Shown here piece by piece: positions 8,637-17,536 of a DNA stretch of 64,000 bases. The notes below the pieces were generated by a model. It saw nothing but the letters and a program-made list of their open reading frames with translations. It did no database searches and was not told where the DNA came from. Within the stretch, counting starts at the first letter, position 1. Every line of letters begins with the position of its first letter. A program made the position numbers and the translations under genes. This DNA is from Fabrea salina (lineage: Eukaryota > Ciliophora > Heterotrichea > Heterotrichida > Fabreidae). The stretch covers positions 54,909 to 118,908 of the forward strand of contig JALIHJ010000063.1 of NCBI GenBank assembly GCA_022984795.1, in the 5' to 3' direction.

Positions 8637-9494
8637 ATGTCGAAAGTTGGTCAGTCAACGAAGCCTCCTCAACTTCCAAGTAACTTTGCATCCTTACTCA
8701 TAGAAAAAGAATTCGAGCTTGAAAGCGAACTTTCTTTAAAAGCTCTAAACGACTTAGTTGACTTGTACAGACAAGCCATCGAGTACTACGAGCATATCCA
8801 AGACTCCAAGTTCTACGACTTCCAGGAAAGACTCCAGAAGTTAATAGTAAGGCCTGAAGTCATGAAGATCATGCAGCCCGGTCCACGCCGACGTGCCCAG
8901 ACCCAAACTACCAAGAAGCAAAACTCAGAGCGCAACAGGGTCTTTATGGCAGTTGAACTCAATAAGCACATGGACAGTAGTCCTCACAAAAGTCAGAAGT
9001 TCATAAACAGAAACACTGTTAAAAACAAAGAAGTAGCTTCAAAAGCTTTGAAAGATTTCAAGTTCCAGGATTCTTCTTTGGCTGATAGACTTGCTTCTCG
9101 CAAGCAAAAAATGCTCAGTACCTCTGTAGACATGCCCCGCTGGAGTTCCTTGAACGACTCTATGTCTTTTGAACTTGACTTAGTTAAACAAATAGGGGAA
9201 GAAAGTGACAAAAGCGGGGGTCTTCCTAAGATGCCTACTCAAAACTTTGAAGCTAAGTTAGAAGAAATACTTGAAAGGCACTTTGAAGAGAAGTCTGCTA
9301 AAATTGCAGAAGTCAAAGTCAAGTACGAGTCGCAACTTAAAAACTTAGAGTGGGAAGGTAACGCCAAAAGGTCACTTGCTGATGAAATTAAAGACCAAAT
9401 GCAAAGGGAAATCAAACGAGTAACTGAAGAATGCGACTTTAAAAGAAGAGCTGAGCTTGCAGACTTCAAGAGCTCTATAAGATTTAATATTTAA
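8637..9494 (+). CDS. Helical protein, function unknown
   Basis: 285 residues, not recognised. Residues about 18-70 form acidic/hydrophobic helices (EFELESELSLKALNDLVDLY), a basic linker follows (GPRRRAQTQTTKK), and residues about 210-280 form a coiled coil ending in SSIRFNI. It starts 3 bases after the SIN3 stop, and its own stop shares one base with the next ATG (TAATG at 9492-9496). That is the tightest same-strand junction of the SIN3-phosphatase run. Confidence 0.72.
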   Translation: MSKVGQSTKPPQLPSNFASLLIEKEFELESELSLKALNDLVDLYRQAIEYYEHIQDSKFYDFQERLQKLIVRPEVMKIMQPGPRRRAQTQTTKKQNSERNRVFMAVELNKHMDSSPHKSQKFINRNTVKNKEVASKALKDFKFQDSSLADRLASRKQKMLSTSVDMPRWSSLNDSMSFELDLVKQIGEESDKSGGLPKMPTQNFEAKLEEILERHFEEKSAKIAEVKVKYESQLKNLEWEGNAKRSLADEIKDQMQREIKRVTEECDFKRRAELADFKSSIRFNI

Positions 9495-10372
9495 TGGAAG
9501 TAAAGGGTACTTTGCTTGGAATAATAATAGTTTGCACAGTTTGCTTTATAACAACAACCTTTTTAATCCACTCCAAAGAGCTTAGTTTGGAAACTAAGGA
9601 GTTTTTAGCCCCTAAACTTACAAGGATCATTGCAATAGGGGACCTCCACGGAGACTTTCAGGCTTTACAAAGCATTTTGGAGTTCAGCAACTATAAGTCA
9701 AACGATGTACTTGTACAGACAGGCGACACTGTTGACAAAGGCACAGACACCCTTCTTTTGTTTGACTATTTCATAGAGAACCAAAGCTCCAACATAGTCC
9801 ACTTGATGGGCAACCACGAAGACATGAACCTCCGGAACAACCTTAACTACGTGCCACAGGGGGACTTTGACAGCTTTGGCGGAAAGCAAAACCGAAAGGC
9901 TAAATTTTCGCCTTTAGGAAAGTACGGACACTACATTAGGTGCAGAAACATCACACAGCAAATAGGCGACGTGGTGTTTGTGCACGGAGGAATCACTCCT
10001 GAGATTGCTGAGCAGTTTAAAACTCTAGAAAACATAAACTCAGCTGATCGAAACAGTTCTGTGGTGTTTAAAAAGGAAGGTCCGCTTTGGTACAGAGGCT
10101 ACGCCCGCAAAAGTGAAGCAGAGATATGCCAGGACTTGTGGAAGGCCCTTGAAATACTAGGAGCTAAGCACATGGTTATGGGGCATACTACTTTTCCAGA
10201 AGTGACTACTAAATGCGGGAGTTCAGGGATTTTCATTGACACTGGAGTTTCACGGTTTGTGGAAGGACAGTACTCTTCCCTAGAAATACTTCAGCAAGAA
10301 GGAGTCACTTACAAAATCACTGCTTTGTACCAGAGCCATCAAGATGTTAAATTTGACTTTAGTTATTCATAG
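9494..10372 (+). CDS. Membrane-anchored Shewanella-like protein phosphatase (SLP, PPP superfamily)
   Basis: 292 residues. An N-terminal hydrophobic segment (about 6-26, GIIIVCTVCFITTTFLI) looks like a signal anchor. The metallophosphatase core follows in order: GDLHGDFQAL, GDTVDKG, MGNHEDMN, a later VVFVHGGI and VMGHTTFPEV, giving the Asp, His and Asn ligands of a two-metal site. The GDTVDKG/GNHEDMN forms and compact length match bacterial-type Shewanella-like phosphatases found in plants and protists rather than PP1/PP2A. The catalytic domain would face the lumen or outside if the segment is an anchor. The substrate is unknown. Confidence 0.85.
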   Translation: MEVKGTLLGIIIVCTVCFITTTFLIHSKELSLETKEFLAPKLTRIIAIGDLHGDFQALQSILEFSNYKSNDVLVQTGDTVDKGTDTLLLFDYFIENQSSNIVHLMGNHEDMNLRNNLNYVPQGDFDSFGGKQNRKAKFSPLGKYGHYIRCRNITQQIGDVVFVHGGITPEIAEQFKTLENINSADRNSSVVFKKEGPLWYRGYARKSEAEICQDLWKALEILGAKHMVMGHTTFPEVTTKCGSSGIFIDTGVSRFVEGQYSSLEILQQEGVTYKITALYQSHQDVKFDFSYS

Positions 10373-10494
10373 AGACTTAACCTAAGCATACTTGCACCTA
10401 GTGTGCCTGGAATAATCTTATGAAACAGTAGATGCTCTGTTGGGCTAGTTTAAATTGTTAAAACTAGTTCTAGTTAAACCTTATACCAATAAAT

Positions 10495-13400
10495 ATGTCT
10501 CAAGGTCCTCCTCCTAAGAGATCATCCCAAAGCTTTATTATTACTCAAGTAGAAAAGTACAAGCAAGACTGGGAAAACACCCACCAAAAAAAGCCCGAAG
10601 CTGAAAAACAAAAAACCAAAGCCAAAGGCAAAGACAAAATGGGCGATGCTCTGCAGCAAGCAGAGGATGTTAAGAACCTCATGGTCCACATCCAGGACCT
10701 AGAATCCTTCAAAAGGTCAGTGGACTTGCCCGACGAGAAAAAAGGCCTCAGCTCAGAAAGTGCCCAAAAGAAACACGAAACTGATGGGCCTAACAAATTA
10801 ACTGAAAAAGCTGGTACGCCCTGGTACATAGTGTTTATCAAACAGATGACAGGGTTCTTCTCGCTTTTGCTTTGGTTTGGGGCAATCCTTTGCTTCATTG
10901 GGTACTCACTTGACTCTTCAGACAATTCCAACCTTTACTTAGGCATTGTGTTAGCAGTTGTTGTGTTTTTGACAGGCTGTTTTTCCTTTTACCAAGAGTC
11001 CAAATCAGCTGCAGCGATGGCTAAGTTCAAAGACATGGCTCCTCCCAAGTGCAACGTGATTCGAGACGGAGAAATCAGGGAAATAGACATTGTGTTCCTT
11101 GTTGTTGGCGACGTAGTAATGATCAAAGAGGGAGATAAAATCCCAGCTGACTTAAGAATAATCGAGTCCAATGACATGAAAGTCAACAACTCGTCTTTAA
11201 CTGGGGAAAGCATCCTTTTGACTAGGAAAACTGAACCTGAAAAAGAAGGAACTAACCCACTTGAAGCTGAGAACCTGGCCTTTTTCGGAACTGACTGCAG
11301 AGGGGGCAGTGGAGTGGGAGTGGTGTTTAACATTGGAGACAAGACTGTAATTGGAACTATTGCAGACTTGGCCAGTTCAGCTGAAACTGAAGAAACTCCA
11401 ATTAAAAAAGAAATCGACAGGTTCGTTAAACTCATCAGTGTGGTAGCTATAGTCCTAGGAGTCACTTTCTTTGTGTTCGGAATTATTTACGGCTACGACA
11501 TCATTACTAACTTGGTGTTTGCAATTGGAATCATTGTGGCAAACGTGCCCGAAGGACTCCTAGCAACTGTTACAGTGTCACTTACTTTAACTGCCAAAAG
11601 AATGGCTCAGAAAAAAGTGTTAGTGAAGAACTTAGAAGCAGTAGAAACTCTAGGCTCAACTACGTGCATTTGCTCCGACAAAACCGGAACTCTCACTCAG
11701 AACGTAATGACAGTCACTAAGATGTTTTACGACCAAAAAGTTCAGAACGCAGACCCTGACTCAGGAGACGTTGAGTACAACAAAAACGACGAAAGCTTCC
11801 AACTCTTGATGAAAATTGGTCTGTTGAACAACAAGTCCTTTTTTGACTACAGTCTTCCAGACAAACGCAAAGTTCCAGAAAGCCAAAGAAAGAAAATGAC
11901 TGTTGAAGAAGTAAAAAGGATTGAAGAAGGGGAACAAAAAATTTACCAACAGGAAGAACTAGCTAAGCCTCCTAGCAAAAGAACTACTGGAGGAAACGCC
12001 TCAGAAGGAGCTTTGCTTAAGTTCTTCTCGGATATCGAGTCCAAAAACAACATGGAAGTCAAGCACGTCTGTGTAGGCGAGGTCCCTTTTAACTCCACCA
12101 ACAAGTTTTCAGTAACCATTCATGCACCTTCCAAAGACAACCCTAAAGGGCACGAAGACGAGCACTTGTTACTGATCAAAGGAGCTCCAGAAAGGATATT
12201 TGAGATGAGTGACTACGTTTCTACCAAGGGGAAACTAGAACAGAAAAACCAAAATCACGCAGACAACTTCGAAAAAGCCAACTTTGTGTTTGGCTCACAA
12301 GGAATGCGAGTGCTAGGGTTTGCTTACATGTTTTTGCCAGTTAGTGAGTACCCACCTGACTTTAAGTTCAACACCAAACAAGGCGAAGAAAACTTCCCCT
12401 TAAGAGGTTTCAACTTTTTGGGCAACATTGCTTTGTGGGATCCTCCTCGCAAAGGAGTCAAGGAAGCTGTGAATCAATGCCACACTGCTGGAATCAAAGT
12501 CATCATGGTTACAGGAGATCAAGAAGTCACAGCCACGGCCATTGCCAGAGAAGTCAACATTATTCCTCGCAGCAAAACAGCCAATGAACTCTACAACGAG
12601 TACGTTGAAAACTGCGAAAAAGAAAACTTACGCTTAGAAAAGACCCTTGAAGACTTTTTGGACTCAAGTGAGTCACTAGTTGTTCACGGAAACATACTAG
12701 GCAAAGCCTTTGACGAAGACTTGCAACTTCCAGAAGAAGAAAGGGGCAAAAAGCTTTCAAGGTGGCTGCAGCAGAGATACTTAGTGTTCTGTAGAACCAC
12801 TCCTTCACAGAAACTCATCATTGTGGAAGGATGCCAAAAGAACAAGCACATCGTTGCTGTCACTGGAGACGGAGTGAACGACAGCCCTGCTATCAAAAAG
12901 GCTGACATAGGAATTGCTATGAACATTGTGGGAAGTGACGTAGCCAAAGACGCTGCAGACATGCTTCTGATGGATGACAACTTTGCTTCCATTGAAAAGG
13001 GCATAGAAGAAGGAAGGCTTATTTTCGACAACTTGAAGAAGTCCATTGCCTACACTCTTAGTTCAAACATTCCTGAAATAGGACCTTTCATCAGTTTGAT
13101 AGTTCTCGGACTGCCTCTGCCTCTGAGCACTGTCCTAATTTTGTGTGTGGACTTGGGCACAGATATGATTCCTGCCATTTCTTTGGCTTATGAAAACCCT
13201 GAACTGGACATCATGAAGAGGAATCCTCGTAACGCTGAAAGGGACCACTTAGTCAACGCTAGACTCATTAGTTTCTCTTACTTACAGATTGGAGTTATTC
13301 AGTGCTTAGCAGGTTTCTACACTTACTTTGTAGTTATGTACGACTACGGGTTCCCTCCCAGCACTTTGCTTTTCTTAGCCATAAATGAAGATGGTAATGA

Positions 13401-13971
13401 ACCTGCGTCTGGAGATAATAAGTACCAACCCCAACTTGAAAATAAAGGCAACAGCAACCACAATGAAGGCGGAGAACAACTGAACTGGATTGGAACTGAA
13501 CACAATGATATCGACTTAAGAATTTGGTTCCACGATTTCGATGAAGACGACTGGGTAGACTGCAAGTACGACCACGAGTCAGACATAAGTGACTTTAAGG
13601 TATGCTACTCCACTGAAGCTTTGAAGTTTGCCCAGACCGCTTATTTTGTGTCTATTGTTATTGTGCAGTGGGCAGACATACTGATCTGCAAAACCAGAAA
13701 ACTCTCACTAAAACAACAAGGCATGAAGAACGTAATGCTTGACTTCGGACTTTTCAGCGAAACAGCATTGGCAGTGTTGCTTTGCTACGTTCCTCCTCTA
13801 AACATAGGACTGGGAACCAGACCTTTGAAGCTCCTGCACTTTGGGTTCCCTGCTTTACCTTTCTTCATCATTATTTTCTTCTACGACGAAACTAGAAAGT
13901 TCCTTATCAGGCAATACAACAAAAAACACGATGGCCAGGCAGGGTGGATCGAAAGAAACACTTACTGGTAA
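10495..13971 (+). CDS. Na+/K+-transporting P-type ATPase alpha subunit (P2C)
   Basis: 1158 residues. Hallmarks in order: SSLTGES (actuator), VPEGLL in M4, CSDKTGTLTQN with the phosphorylated Asp near residue 395, KGAPERI in the nucleotide domain, VTGDGVNDSPA near 790, then M5-M6 with YTLSSNIPEIGPF and DLGTDMIPAISLAYE. M5 has Ser rather than the Lys of H+/K+-ATPases, favouring the Na+/K+ type. M8 has ETALA. The M7-M8 external loop is greatly enlarged and acidic (about residues 963-1040, with FHDFDEDDWVDC), and I do not see the SYGQ beta-subunit contact there. The enzyme exchanges Na+ for K+ at the plasma membrane. A 122-base gap upstream probably holds its promoter. Confidence 0.93.
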   Translation: MSQGPPPKRSSQSFIITQVEKYKQDWENTHQKKPEAEKQKTKAKGKDKMGDALQQAEDVKNLMVHIQDLESFKRSVDLPDEKKGLSSESAQKKHETDGPNKLTEKAGTPWYIVFIKQMTGFFSLLLWFGAILCFIGYSLDSSDNSNLYLGIVLAVVVFLTGCFSFYQESKSAAAMAKFKDMAPPKCNVIRDGEIREIDIVFLVVGDVVMIKEGDKIPADLRIIESNDMKVNNSSLTGESILLTRKTEPEKEGTNPLEAENLAFFGTDCRGGSGVGVVFNIGDKTVIGTIADLASSAETEETPIKKEIDRFVKLISVVAIVLGVTFFVFGIIYGYDIITNLVFAIGIIVANVPEGLLATVTVSLTLTAKRMAQKKVLVKNLEAVETLGSTTCICSDKTGTLTQNVMTVTKMFYDQKVQNADPDSGDVEYNKNDESFQLLMKIGLLNNKSFFDYSLPDKRKVPESQRKKMTVEEVKRIEEGEQKIYQQEELAKPPSKRTTGGNASEGALLKFFSDIESKNNMEVKHVCVGEVPFNSTNKFSVTIHAPSKDNPKGHEDEHLLLIKGAPERIFEMSDYVSTKGKLEQKNQNHADNFEKANFVFGSQGMRVLGFAYMFLPVSEYPPDFKFNTKQGEENFPLRGFNFLGNIALWDPPRKGVKEAVNQCHTAGIKVIMVTGDQEVTATAIAREVNIIPRSKTANELYNEYVENCEKENLRLEKTLEDFLDSSESLVVHGNILGKAFDEDLQLPEEERGKKLSRWLQQRYLVFCRTTPSQKLIIVEGCQKNKHIVAVTGDGVNDSPAIKKADIGIAMNIVGSDVAKDAADMLLMDDNFASIEKGIEEGRLIFDNLKKSIAYTLSSNIPEIGPFISLIVLGLPLPLSTVLILCVDLGTDMIPAISLAYENPELDIMKRNPRNAERDHLVNARLISFSYLQIGVIQCLAGFYTYFVVMYDYGFPPSTLLFLAINEDGNEPASGDNKYQPQLENKGNSNHNEGGEQLNWIGTEHNDIDLRIWFHDFDEDDWVDCKYDHESDISDFKVCYSTEALKFAQTAYFVSIVIVQWADILICKTRKLSLKQQGMKNVMLDFGLFSETALAVLLCYVPPLNIGLGTRPLKLLHFGFPALPFFIIIFFYDETRKFLIRQYNKKHDGQAGWIERNTYW

Positions 13972-14005
13972 TAAGGCTAAAGCAATTTTTAATATCCGTT
14001 TATAA

Positions 14006-15307
14006 ATGGTAAAGAAGGATGAGAAGGAACTGCTGAAGGGAGGAAGTTGGGGAGGGAATATGATGGTGATATGTATGGTGGCACTTGCCCAGGGAGTCTT
14101 AGGTTTAGCAGAACTAAGTATGTCTTACTTGTATAAAGATGACTTTGGAATGTCTCCGGCCCAGGTGTCTGTAGCTACTTCTATAACTTCTCTGCCCTGG
14201 ATAATGAAGCCTCTTTGGGGCTTTATATCGGACTGCTTTCCTATTGCAGGGAGGAGAAGAGCCCCTTACTTAGCAGCTTTTGGAATGTTGGGAGTCACAG
14301 CTTGGTCTTGCATGTCCACTATGGTCAACTCGCCTATAGCTGCTATTTTAACGATGCTCATTATTCAAATCTGCAATTCTTTCTGCAACGTGATAGGCGA
14401 AGCCCTTGTGGTTGAGGAAGCTAAGCGCAAAGGAGCTTCGCAAGAAGAAGCCTCAAAAAATGTTTCGATGTTTTTTGGAGTGCGTTCTGTAGGGATGATA
14501 ATCACAGCTTACACAGGAGGACTTTTGCTAGAAGTCCTTTCAAAAAGAACAGTTTTTTTGATCACAGCGTGTTTTCCGTTGTTGCTTTGCAGTGCTTCTT
14601 TGATCCTAGAAGAAATGCCTATAGACGAACAACCTAAAGTCAGAGAACAGATCAGTGAAATTTGGAAATTCATTAGACAACCTGCAATTTCTTTGCCTAT
14701 AACTTTTATATTCTTGTTTATGGTGACTCCTTCAACTGGAGACGCTATGTTTTACTTCTACACCAACGAACTAGGTTTCCGTCCTGAGTTTATGGGCAGA
14801 CTCCGAATGATTTGGGGAGTAGCTACTCTTCTAGGAATAATTGTATACAACAAGTACCTTAAAGAAGTAGGTTTCAAAAAGATTTTGGTGGTTTCTTCTT
14901 TCATCTGCAGCTCCATGGGGTTGTTCCAGATTTTGTTGGTCACTAGGGCCAACGTTTACTTAGGAATTCCTGACACAGTGTTTTCGCTTTGTTCAGGGTT
15001 TTTGGTGCAGGCAATTGGGGAAATTAACACAATGCCTTTGCTAGTGATGTGTTGCAAGCTTTGTCCTCAGAAAATAGAGGGCACTTTGTACGCCTTGCTG
15101 ATGTCAACTATGAACTTCGGAGGCATGATAGCTTACCAGCTAGGAGGGCTGCTTATGATTGTACTGGGCATTGATCAGCATAACTTTGGGCTGCTGTGGT
15201 TGCTAGTGCTGCTAGTTAACTTATTTACCCTACTGCCTTTGCCTTTACTATACTTTGTGCCCGAACTATCTAAAGCTCAAGAAAAAGCTGGTTATGATAA
15301 TATCTAA
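14006..15307 (+). CDS. Folate/biopterin transporter family (BT1) MFS carrier
   Basis: 433 residues with about 12 membrane helices. The early signature YKDDFGMSPAQVSVATS, then LPWIMKPLWGFISDCFPI and GRRRAPYL, matches the BT1/folate-biopterin transporter family found in kinetoplastids, apicomplexans, plants and cyanobacteria. It probably moves folates or pterins across the plasma or an organelle membrane; the substrate is inferred from family only. It follows the ATPase by 34 bases and converges on the PIH1 gene with an 8-base gap. Confidence 0.85.
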   Translation: MVKKDEKELLKGGSWGGNMMVICMVALAQGVLGLAELSMSYLYKDDFGMSPAQVSVATSITSLPWIMKPLWGFISDCFPIAGRRRAPYLAAFGMLGVTAWSCMSTMVNSPIAAILTMLIIQICNSFCNVIGEALVVEEAKRKGASQEEASKNVSMFFGVRSVGMIITAYTGGLLLEVLSKRTVFLITACFPLLLCSASLILEEMPIDEQPKVREQISEIWKFIRQPAISLPITFIFLFMVTPSTGDAMFYFYTNELGFRPEFMGRLRMIWGVATLLGIIVYNKYLKEVGFKKILVVSSFICSSMGLFQILLVTRANVYLGIPDTVFSLCSGFLVQAIGEINTMPLLVMCCKLCPQKIEGTLYALLMSTMNFGGMIAYQLGGLLMIVLGIDQHNFGLLWLLVLLVNLFTLLPLPLLYFVPELSKAQEKAGYDNI

Positions 15308-15315
15308 CCTAATGT

Positions 15316-16290
15316 TTAAACAACGTCGTAGAGTAAATCATGCGTGGACAACTCAACTGGAGTTAGTTTTTGCACTGGAGCTTCTGGAGTCTCTGGTTGT
15401 TCCCTCCACACTTGCCCTGTGAGACTTAAAGTTCTTGAGTCGCAGTCGAACTCAGCTGACAAACTGTTTACTTTAACTTGGAAAGGCATCCAAAGTTCTA
15501 GACTGTACAGAGCTTTTACAGTAAGTTCTATTCCCTCTGAGTTAGCTCTGAGCAGAATTCCTTTGCTGCTTACAAGCATTTCTAAGTAAACTTCCAACTT
15601 AAAGTTTTGGCAAGTGCTTAGGAGTTCAGTGTCCAAGGGCTTCCCGTCTAAGTAAAGCTCCCAATTTGGTGTTCGGTTTTCTTCTTGGGGGGTGTCGAAC
15701 ATTTCCTTGTCCAGAACTTCGATTTTAGGCTGTTTTTTGCCTCGGACTCTTTGCTGCTGCACAGAGGAGCCTTTGTACTTGATTTTAGGGAGTTTGAACT
15801 CTGCTTATTGGTTACTCATTGAAAGGCTTTGACTGTACTTCCGAGCTATGTGGTTTACACACAACTCTACAAGCATGAGGCGGGTTGTGGAGTCTTCTTG
15901 TGTCTTTTCTAGTATTTGTGGGTTCACGACAATGTCATAAACTGTGCAGATTTGATTGGACTTGTCAAAGTCCTGACGAGGAGGTCCCAGTGACAGCGGA
16001 ACACGCAAGCCTAGGTGTTCTTGGTCAGGGATGTCTTGTTGTTCTGGCATGTCTATTATGTCATGACTGCAGATGTTCAAAAAAACCTTTTCTTTTGAGC
16101 TAGTGTCGAATGTTTTAATCACTATTCCTGGGTTGGGAGTTATGACGGCTCCGCCTTCTTCGTCCAACTGGCCTTCTTTAGGTTGATTTTGGTACTGAGC
16201 TAGCATTTCTTTGAGTTGGTCGTCTGTGAACTTTTGTGAAATAGCTGAGTACTCAGGGGATTCCTTTATTTGCTTTAGAAGTTCTTCCAT
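15316..16290 (-). CDS. PIH1-domain protein (PIH1D1-like), one 15-nt intron
   Basis: 319 residues after removal of a 15-base intron (15801-15815). The PIH1 domain covers about residues 50-175: VFLNICSHDIIDMP, LGLRVPLSLGPPRQD, VYDIVVNPQILEK, and across the splice KFKLPKIKYKG. The C-terminal half is a CS/p23-like beta domain (TVKALYSLELWMPFQVKV). PIH1 proteins bridge clients to the R2TP/HSP90 chaperone, in snoRNP and PIKK assembly (PIH1D1) or cytoplasmic preassembly of axonemal dynein (Kintoun, PIH1D3). PIH1D1 fits best by length and motif, but a dynein-assembly role is possible. Confidence 0.85.
15801..15815 (-). other. 15-nt intron in the PIH1 gene
   Basis: Minus-strand GTAACCAATAAGCAG contains an in-frame TAA. 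Its removal joins SLSM to KFKLPKIKYKG, completing a conserved PIH1 motif, which confirms both splice sites. Confidence 0.95.
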
Positions 16291-16370
16291 TTATAATTTC
16301 CTATTTGAGTTTTGAGCTTTAAATCCTAAGCCACCGGTAACTTAGGTAGACTCCATAATAAATAGCCTGT

Positions 16371-16991
16371 ATGATTAATTCAGACCAAGAAAATCAATTA
16401 GGCATATGCAAGTCCATTCTGATTCAAGTTGTTTGCTCAATTTGGGTTATAAGTAAAGTGGTGTTCAGCGTATTAATACTAGTCTCAGAAAGCGATTCAC
16501 TGTGTGTAAAGTGCTGTGTTGTACTAATTGTAGCTTTGGAACTTTATGAACTCTATAACTTAAGTGCACTTGTTACTAACTGGGAAGAAACTACACACAG
16601 AGACTACAAAAACTACCACCAACGCCAACTGTTATGCGAATTGTAAGCTTTACTTAGTGCAAGACTTATTATAATCCTAGACATTATTTTTGCAAAAGTA
16701 ATTTTAACACCAGAAAACTTTACTTGCTTTCCAGTCTACTTTGTAGTAGTTACTTCTATTGTAAGAACCATTGTTTACATTTTGCTTTTGCTTCTTTGGA
16801 AGCTTTTGAAGCCATTAAAGATCTACTCACATACTTGTTTCACAGAGAACTTATGTGGAATATGCTTAGACAACAACATACAGAAAGTGTCTGTATTTTT
16901 GAATTGCACCCATTCCTTCCACAAGCAGTGCTTGGAAAACTGGCTTCCCCTTAAGAATTCTTGTCCGGTTTGCAGAAGACAAGTATACTAG
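16371..16991 (+). CDS. Membrane-anchored RING-H2 ubiquitin ligase, one 15-nt intron
   Basis: 201 residues after splicing of 16643-16657. The N-terminal part has two hydrophobic segments (about 14-36 and 44-62). After the intron come further hydrophobic stretches (FVVVTSIVRTIVYILLLLLW), then a RING-H2 finger near the C-terminus: CGICLDNN, NCTHSFHKQCLENW, CPVCRRQ, a complete C3H2C3 set. This is the usual plan of small multi-spanning E3 ligases of the ER or endosomes with the RING in the cytosol. It is divergent from PIH1 (80-base gap) and converges on the basic-protein gene after 2 bases. The substrate is unknown. Confidence 0.82.
16643..16657 (+). other. 15-nt intron in the membrane RING gene
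   Basis: GTAAGCTTTACTTAG starts inside the codon where the frame runs into TAA. Splicing joins LLCEF to ARLIIILD and links the membrane segments to the RING finger. Confidence 0.92.
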
Positions 16992-16993
16992 CA

Positions 16994-17533
16994 TTAATTT
17001 ATCCTAATAGACCTTAAGTCTGAAGCTGACTTTCTATTTTTTTGGTGTAGGCTTAGCCTGGACTTTTTTACTCCCATTCTAGTGCGGACTCTGATTTGAG
17101 CTGCTTTAGCAGTTTTAACCTGGAGTTCTCTTTCGAGAGAGTCTCTTCTTTCACTTGCCAAAAGTCTGTTTTCACAGCGTACTGAGTTGGCTATTTTAGA
17201 AGTAATTTCTACGTACTTTTCCCTGCTAGTCTTGATGCCGTCAAGTAGTATTTTGCGTCGGAAGTTAATGTCGTTGCGGAACTTAAACTTAGTTTTTTCG
17301 TAAAAGGTCATTTGGCGTCTGAGGTTCTTCCATCTCCTGCTTAAAGTTTACGTAAACATAGTTGAGAGTTTTAAGTTCATCCAATGATGCACGATGTTCT
17401 TCATGCGTTGTTTAACGCGGAGTCTCCTTTCGATTACTTTTTGTTTTTTTTGTTGCAAAATAGCTAGTTTTTCTCTGGCGTAGCACTTTGCACCTTGCTT
17501 ATCGTAGTTAGAAAACACAAATAAACTGGACAT
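16994..17533 (-). CDS. Small basic protein with one 15-nt intron, function unknown
   Basis: 174 residues after splicing of 17337-17351. The protein is very rich in Arg and Lys (VIERRLRVKQRMKN, RTRMGVKKSRLSLHQKNRK) and mostly helical. I recognise no domain. The ATG is 3 bases downstream of the polycystin-like stop on the same strand. Basic composition could fit an RNA-, tubulin- or chromatin-binding role; this is a guess. Confidence 0.75.
17337..17351 (-). other. 15-nt intron in the basic-protein gene
   Basis: Minus-strand GTAAACTTTAAGCAG. The unspliced frame reads TAA inside it; splicing joins LSTMFT to RWKNLRRQ in one open frame. Confidence 0.92.
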
Positions 17534-17536
17534 GAT

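Noticed and set aside
10445-10467. Perfect 7-bp hairpin CTAGTTT/AAACTAG upstream of the ATPase gene
   Set aside because: AT-rich spacers produce such stems by chance, and no RNA family or conserved element is recognised.
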